From assembly GCA_963995525.1 (NCBI GenBank), contig OZ023210.1:25953116-26017115 (forward strand): a stretch of 64,000 nt of DNA, in the 5' to 3' direction. Position 1 is the stretch's first letter, and the number at the start of each line of letters is the position of its first letter. This stretch comes from Escarpia spicata. Its lineage: Eukaryota > Annelida > Polychaeta > Sabellida > Siboglinidae. This document shows, piece by piece, positions 63,306 to 64,000 of this stretch. Both the position numbers and the translations under genes were made by a program. The notes under the pieces were generated by a model. The model did no database searches. It was not told the DNA's origin and saw only the letters and a list, made by a program, of their open reading frames with translations.

Positions 63306-64000
63306 GAAATTGAGTATCCCATCACACTGGTGTGCTATTGTTGTAGCAGTGGGAGACAAGAAGGGTTCTACTTGAGGGAGTATCCTGTCACTGTGGTGTG
63401 TTATTGTTGTAGCAGTGGGAGACAAGAAGGGTTCTACCTGAGGGAGTATCCTGTCACTGTGGTGTGTTATTGTTGTAGCAGTGGGAGACAAGAAGGGTTC
63501 TACCCGAGGGAGTATCCTGTCACCCTGGTGTGTTATTGTTGTAGCAGTGGGAGACAAGAAGGGTTCTACCTGAGGGAGTATCCTGTCACCCTGGTGTGTT
63601 ATTGTTGTAGCAGTGGGAGACAAGAAGGGTTCTGCCTGAGGGAGTATCCTGTCACCCTGGTGTGTTATTATTGTAGCAGTGGGAGACAAGAAGGGTTCTA
63701 CTTGAGGGAGTATCCTGTCACTGTGGTGTGTTATTGTTGTAGCAGTGGGAGACAAGAAGGGTTCTACCTCAGGGAGTATCCTGTCACTGTGGTGTGTTAT
63801 TGTTGTAGCAGTGGGAGACAAGAAGGGTTCTACCTGAGGGAGTATCCTGTCACTGTGGTGTGTTATTGTTGTAGCAGTGGGAGACAAGAAGGGTTCTACC
63901 CGAGGGAGTATCCTGTCACCCTGGTGTGTTATTGTTGTAGCAGTGGGAGACAAGAAGGGTTCTACTTGAGGGAGTATCCTGTCACTCTGGTGTGTTATTG
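63306..64000 (+). repeat. 66-bp array carrying the next WDFY3 exon's coding sequence
   Basis: Ten units spaced exactly 66 bases (anchors at 63345, 63411 and on to 63939) run to the window edge. Each contains TTGTTGTAGCAG, an acceptor-like sequence, then a frame reading 'SGRQEGFYLREYPVT'. That equals the vertebrate sequence that follows exon 31 ('EEGSWLREYPVTL'). As 66 is 22 codons and the unit lacks stops, this + frame is open from about 63275 to 64000. The phase of the unit's acceptors does not fit exon 31, so the true exon is probably to the right. Confidence 0.85.

Noticed and set aside
63273..63953. 226-codon open frame on the - strand
   Set aside because: It is the antisense of the 66-bp array. 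The + frame matches the WDFY3 protein, the - frame matches nothing.

Overview
This window is animal (metazoan) genomic DNA. It carries the 5′ half of one large multi-exon gene on the + strand, an orthologue of WDFY3/ALFY, the BEACH-domain scaffold of selective autophagy. I could place 31 coding exons between 6016 and 63263. Every junction keeps the reading frame and together they give 5418 nt, or 1806 codons. The vertebrate protein is about 3500 residues, so the PH-BEACH, WD40 and FYVE parts lie to the right of the window. A CRE-bearing candidate promoter and noncoding first exon sit at about 2985-3153.

Most of the rest is repeat. From left to right: two LINE fragments at the left edge (CR1/L2-like on -, RTE-like on +); the candidate promoter; exons 1 and 2; then a 15.8-kb intron 2 with a hAT-like MITE, a pogo-like MITE, a 2.7-kb satellite of 67-bp units with a 13-unit higher-order repeat, and an inverted-repeat element of about 5.6 kb whose own sequence seeded a 37-bp satellite. 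Intron 3 holds a nearly complete but decayed CR1/L2-type LINE with a 2A-like motif and a second, inverted, 5′-truncated relative. From exon 4 onward exons are denser and separated by tRNA-derived SINEs, MITEs and short tandem arrays.

The most striking pattern is that many tandem arrays do not lie at random in introns. They straddle exon edges and copy exon sequence together with the splice site. The clear cases are exon 5 donor, exon 9 acceptor, exon 23 donor, exon 27 donor, exon 29 donor (two copies) and the exon beyond exon 31; exon 30 acceptor and exon 18 donor are weaker. A cassette-compatible partial duplicate of exon 5 (exon 4b) and a 32-nt copy of exon 5 inside a 29-bp palindrome add to this picture.

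Organism: an invertebrate bilaterian. The high similarity of the protein to vertebrate WDFY3, the LINE with a 2A-like motif, and minisatellites over exon-intron boundaries (which I recall being reported for amphioxus genes, from memory and unchecked) make a cephalochordate my best guess. A lophotrochozoan is not excluded. No bacterial genes, CRISPR arrays, rRNA or functional tRNA genes were seen. Comparisons with human WDFY3 are from memory of that protein, not from an alignment run here.
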